Shown one piece after another: positions 62,138 to 64,000 of a stretch of DNA of 64,000 nucleotides. The position numbers and the translations under genes are program-made. Below the pieces are notes generated by a model. The model was not told where the DNA came from, did no database searches, and worked only from the letters and a program-made list of their open reading frames with translations. Origin of the DNA: Shewanella kaireitica. Its GTDB lineage: Bacteria > Pseudomonadota > Gammaproteobacteria > Enterobacterales > Shewanellaceae. The stretch is taken from positions 248,001-312,000 of the forward strand of contig NZ_JAKIKQ010000001.1 of NCBI RefSeq assembly GCF_023284045.1, read 5' to 3'. Every line of letters begins with the position of its first letter. Positions within the stretch are counted from its first letter, which is position 1.

Positions 62138-64000
62138 ATGTCATCTCGTAAAGAACTCGCTAACGCAATCCGTGCATTAACCATGGATGCCGTTCAAAAA
62201 GCCAATTCTGGTCACCCAGGTGCACCAATGGGGATGGCTGACATCGCTGAAGTGCTATGGAATGATTTCCTAAAGCACAACCCAAACAACCCTGAGTGGG
62301 TTGATCGTGACCGTTTTATCTTGTCAAACGGCCATGGTTCTATGCTTATATACTCTCTGCTTCACCTTACGGGTTATGCATTGCCAATCGAGGAGTTGAA
62401 AAACTTCCGTCAGCTTCACTCTAAAACACCTGGTCACCCAGAATATGGTTACACACCAGGTGTTGAAACAACTACTGGCCCACTAGGCGCTGGTATCAGT
62501 AACGCTGTCGGTATGGCGATTGCTGAAAAGACATTAGCGGCACAGTTTAACCAACCAGGCCATGACATTGTTGATCACTTCACATACTGCTTCCTAGGTG
62601 ATGGCTGTTTGATGGAAGGTATCTCTCATGAAGCCTGTTCATTAGCGGGTACGCTGGGTCTTGGTAAGCTAGTTGCTTTCTGGGATGACAACGGTATCTC
62701 TATCGATGGTCATGTTGAAGGCTGGTTTACTGATGATACGCCTAAGCGTTTCGAATCTTACGGCTGGCACGTTATTGCTAACGTAGATGGCCATGACAGC
62801 GACGCTATCCGCGCTGCTATCGAAGAAGCGAAGTCAGTGACTGATAAGCCAACTATGATCTGCTGTAAAACGACGATTGGTTTTGGTTCGCCAAACAAGT
62901 CTGGCAGCCACGATTGTCACGGCGCACCATTGGGTGATGCTGAAATTGCAGCTGCACGTGAGTTCCTAGGTTGGGAGCATGGTGCATTTGAAATTCCTGA
63001 AACCGTTTATGAAGGGTGGGATGCTAAAGATTCTGGCGCTTCAAATGAAGCTAGCTGGAACGAGAAGTTTGCTGCTTACACTGCTGCTTTCCCTGAACTT
63101 GCTGCTGAATATAAACGTCGTGTTATCACTGGTGAGCTTCCTGCTGAATTTGAAGAAAAGGCAAATGCCTTTATTCAAGAGTGCCAAGACAAAGCTGAAG
63201 GCATTGCTAGCCGTAAAGCATCACAAAATGCTATCGGTGCATTTGGTGCAATCTTACCTGAAATGCTAGGGGGTTCAGCTGACCTTGCTGGTTCTAACTT
63301 AACGTTATGGTCAGGTTCTAAAGGTATTCAAGATGACCCAGCCGGTAACTACATCTACTACGGTGTACGTGAATTCGGTATGAGCGGTATCATGAACGGT
63401 GCTTCTCTACACGGTGGTTTCATCAACTACGGCGCTACTTTCATGATGTTTATGGAATACGCGCGTAACGCAGTACGTATGTCAGCATTGATGGGCATTC
63501 AAAACATCTTCGTTTACACCCATGACTCTATCGGTCAAGGTGAAGATGGTCCAACTCACCAGCCTGTTGAGCAACTTGCTAACTTGCGCATGACTCCAAA
63601 CATGACAGTATGGCGCCCATGTGATGCGGCTGAAACTGCTGTATCTTGGAAGAACGCGATTGAGCGTCGTGACGCACCAACATCTCTAATCTTTAGTCGC
63701 CAAGGCCTAAAGGCTCAAGCACGCAGCGCTGAGCAGCTAGCTAATGTTGCTAAAGGTGGTTATGTACTGAGTGATTGTGCTGGCACGCCTGATCTAATTC
63801 TCATTGCTACAGGTAGTGAAGTGCAGCTAGCACTTGATTCTGCGGCTGCGCTTACTGAGCAAGGTCAAAAGGTTCGCGTCGTTTCTATGCCGTCAACTAA
63901 CGAGTTTGACAAGCAAGATGCTGCTTATAAAGAGTCTGTACTGCCAAGCAGTGTGACTAAGCGTGTTGCGATTGAAGCTGCTCACGTTGATTTCTGGCAC
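62138..64000 (+). CDS. tkt: Transketolase (3' end beyond window)
   Basis: Transfers two-carbon units between sugar phosphates in the pentose phosphate pathway with thiamine diphosphate. 621 codons are visible, still open at the window edge. [41 protein letters not shown] is the classic start; [13 protein letters not shown] is the ThDP-binding block and GFSP-type [24 protein letters not shown] the pyrimidine-domain motif. GGAGAG lies before ATG 62138. In related bacteria it heads an operon with epd, pgk and fba; these would lie outside the window. Confidence 0.97.
   Translation, partial: MSSRKELANAIRALTMDAVQKANSGHPGAPMGMADIAEVLWNDFLKHNPNNPEWVDRDRFILSNGHGSMLIYSLLHLTGYALPIEELKNFRQLHSKTPGHPEYGYTPGVETTTGPLGAGISNAVGMAIAEKTLAAQFNQPGHDIVDHFTYCFLGDGCLMEGISHEACSLAGTLGLGKLVAFWDDNGISIDGHVEGWFTDDTPKRFESYGWHVIANVDGHDSDAIRAAIEEAKSVTDKPTMICCKTTIGFGSPNKSGSHDCHGAPLGDAEIAAAREFLGWEHGAFEIPETVYEGWDAKDSGASNEASWNEKFAAYTAAFPELAAEYKRRVITGELPAEFEEKANAFIQECQDKAEGIASRKASQNAIGAFGAILPEMLGGSADLAGSNLTLWSGSKGIQDDPAGNYIYYGVREFGMSGIMNGASLHGGFINYGATFMMFMEYARNAVRMSALMGIQNIFVYTHDSIGQGEDGPTHQPVEQLANLRMTPNMTVWRPCDAAETAVSWKNAIERRDAPTSLIFSRQGLKAQARSAEQLANVAKGGYVLSDCAGTPDLILIATGSEVQLALDSAAALTEQGQKVRVVSMPSTNEFDKQDAAYKESVLPSSVTKRVAIEAAHVDFWH

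Noticed and set aside
62979-63269. Plus-strand frame of 96 codons
   Set aside because: Out-of-frame shadow inside transketolase.
1-64000. CRISPR arrays, tRNA or rRNA genes, prophage or integrase modules
   Set aside because: None seen on either strand by reading; the only direct-repeat arrays (54616-54678 and 60214-60405) have no spacers of CRISPR type.

Overview
The window looks like a chromosomal segment of a marine gammaproteobacterium of the Alteromonadales, most probably Shewanella. The basis is the prfB-lysS pair, the metK/tkt divergent pair, a formate dehydrogenase fused to a GltD-like diaphorase, sdaC-sdaB, a TAXI-type TRAP transporter, and a RAYT-type transposase close to the copies I know from Shewanella. 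No species call is possible from sequence alone. Almost all of it is ordinary chromosome; the clearest accessory patch is at about 2.7-5.7 kb.

Layout. 1-2286: 5' part of a multidomain molybdenum formate dehydrogenase, minus strand, running off the left edge. 2287-5880: AT-rich accessory patch with a 38-codon secreted Cys peptide gene, a secreted CGPC protein, a broken RAYT transposase, a MAPEG membrane protein and a second RAYT remnant. 5879-9900: pentapeptide-repeat ion channel, then prfB (with its programmed +1 frameshift) and lysS. 10.0-17.0 kb: two small secreted proteins, an SDR/LysR divergent pair, a large PKD-type lipoprotein and a repeat-containing secreted protein. 17.3-22.6 kb: a LacI-type operator followed by transporter, GH94 phosphorylase, gluconokinase-like kinase and CBM9 protein, which together read as a cellobionate catabolic operon, with a PQQ-type sugar dehydrogenase convergent to it. 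24-29.9 kb: GAF/PAS/GGDEF/EAL protein, RluE-type pseudouridine synthase, nagB with its own NagR-like operator, SRPBCC protein and nitroreductase. 30-35.1 kb: nitric-oxide defence block (hmp, nnrS, a small membrane protein, norR, cupin) with a visible sigma-54 promoter and NorR boxes. 35.2-44 kb: zinc ribbon protein, rlhA, PH-domain protein, AAA ATPase, a degenerate M19 dipeptidase homologue and a TAXI-TRAP pair. 44-54.5 kb: csdE-csdA, tas, MarR-GNAT fusion, yjjX, sdaC-sdaB and a dicarboxylate symporter. 54.5-64 kb: META lipoprotein, degenerate GGDEF protein, small membrane proteins and acetyltransferases, a MITE-like element, a hairpin cluster, a 62-bp tandem repeat, then metK with a MetJ operator divergent from a truncated tkt.

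The best-supported functional stories are the cellobionate operon and the NorR/sigma-54 NO-response block. The least explained parts are the tiny hydrophobic secreted peptide beside a CGPC protein, the 55-residue four-Cys secreted peptide, and three families of intergenic repeats. All product names come from reading the translated sequences and recalling families; no database search was run.
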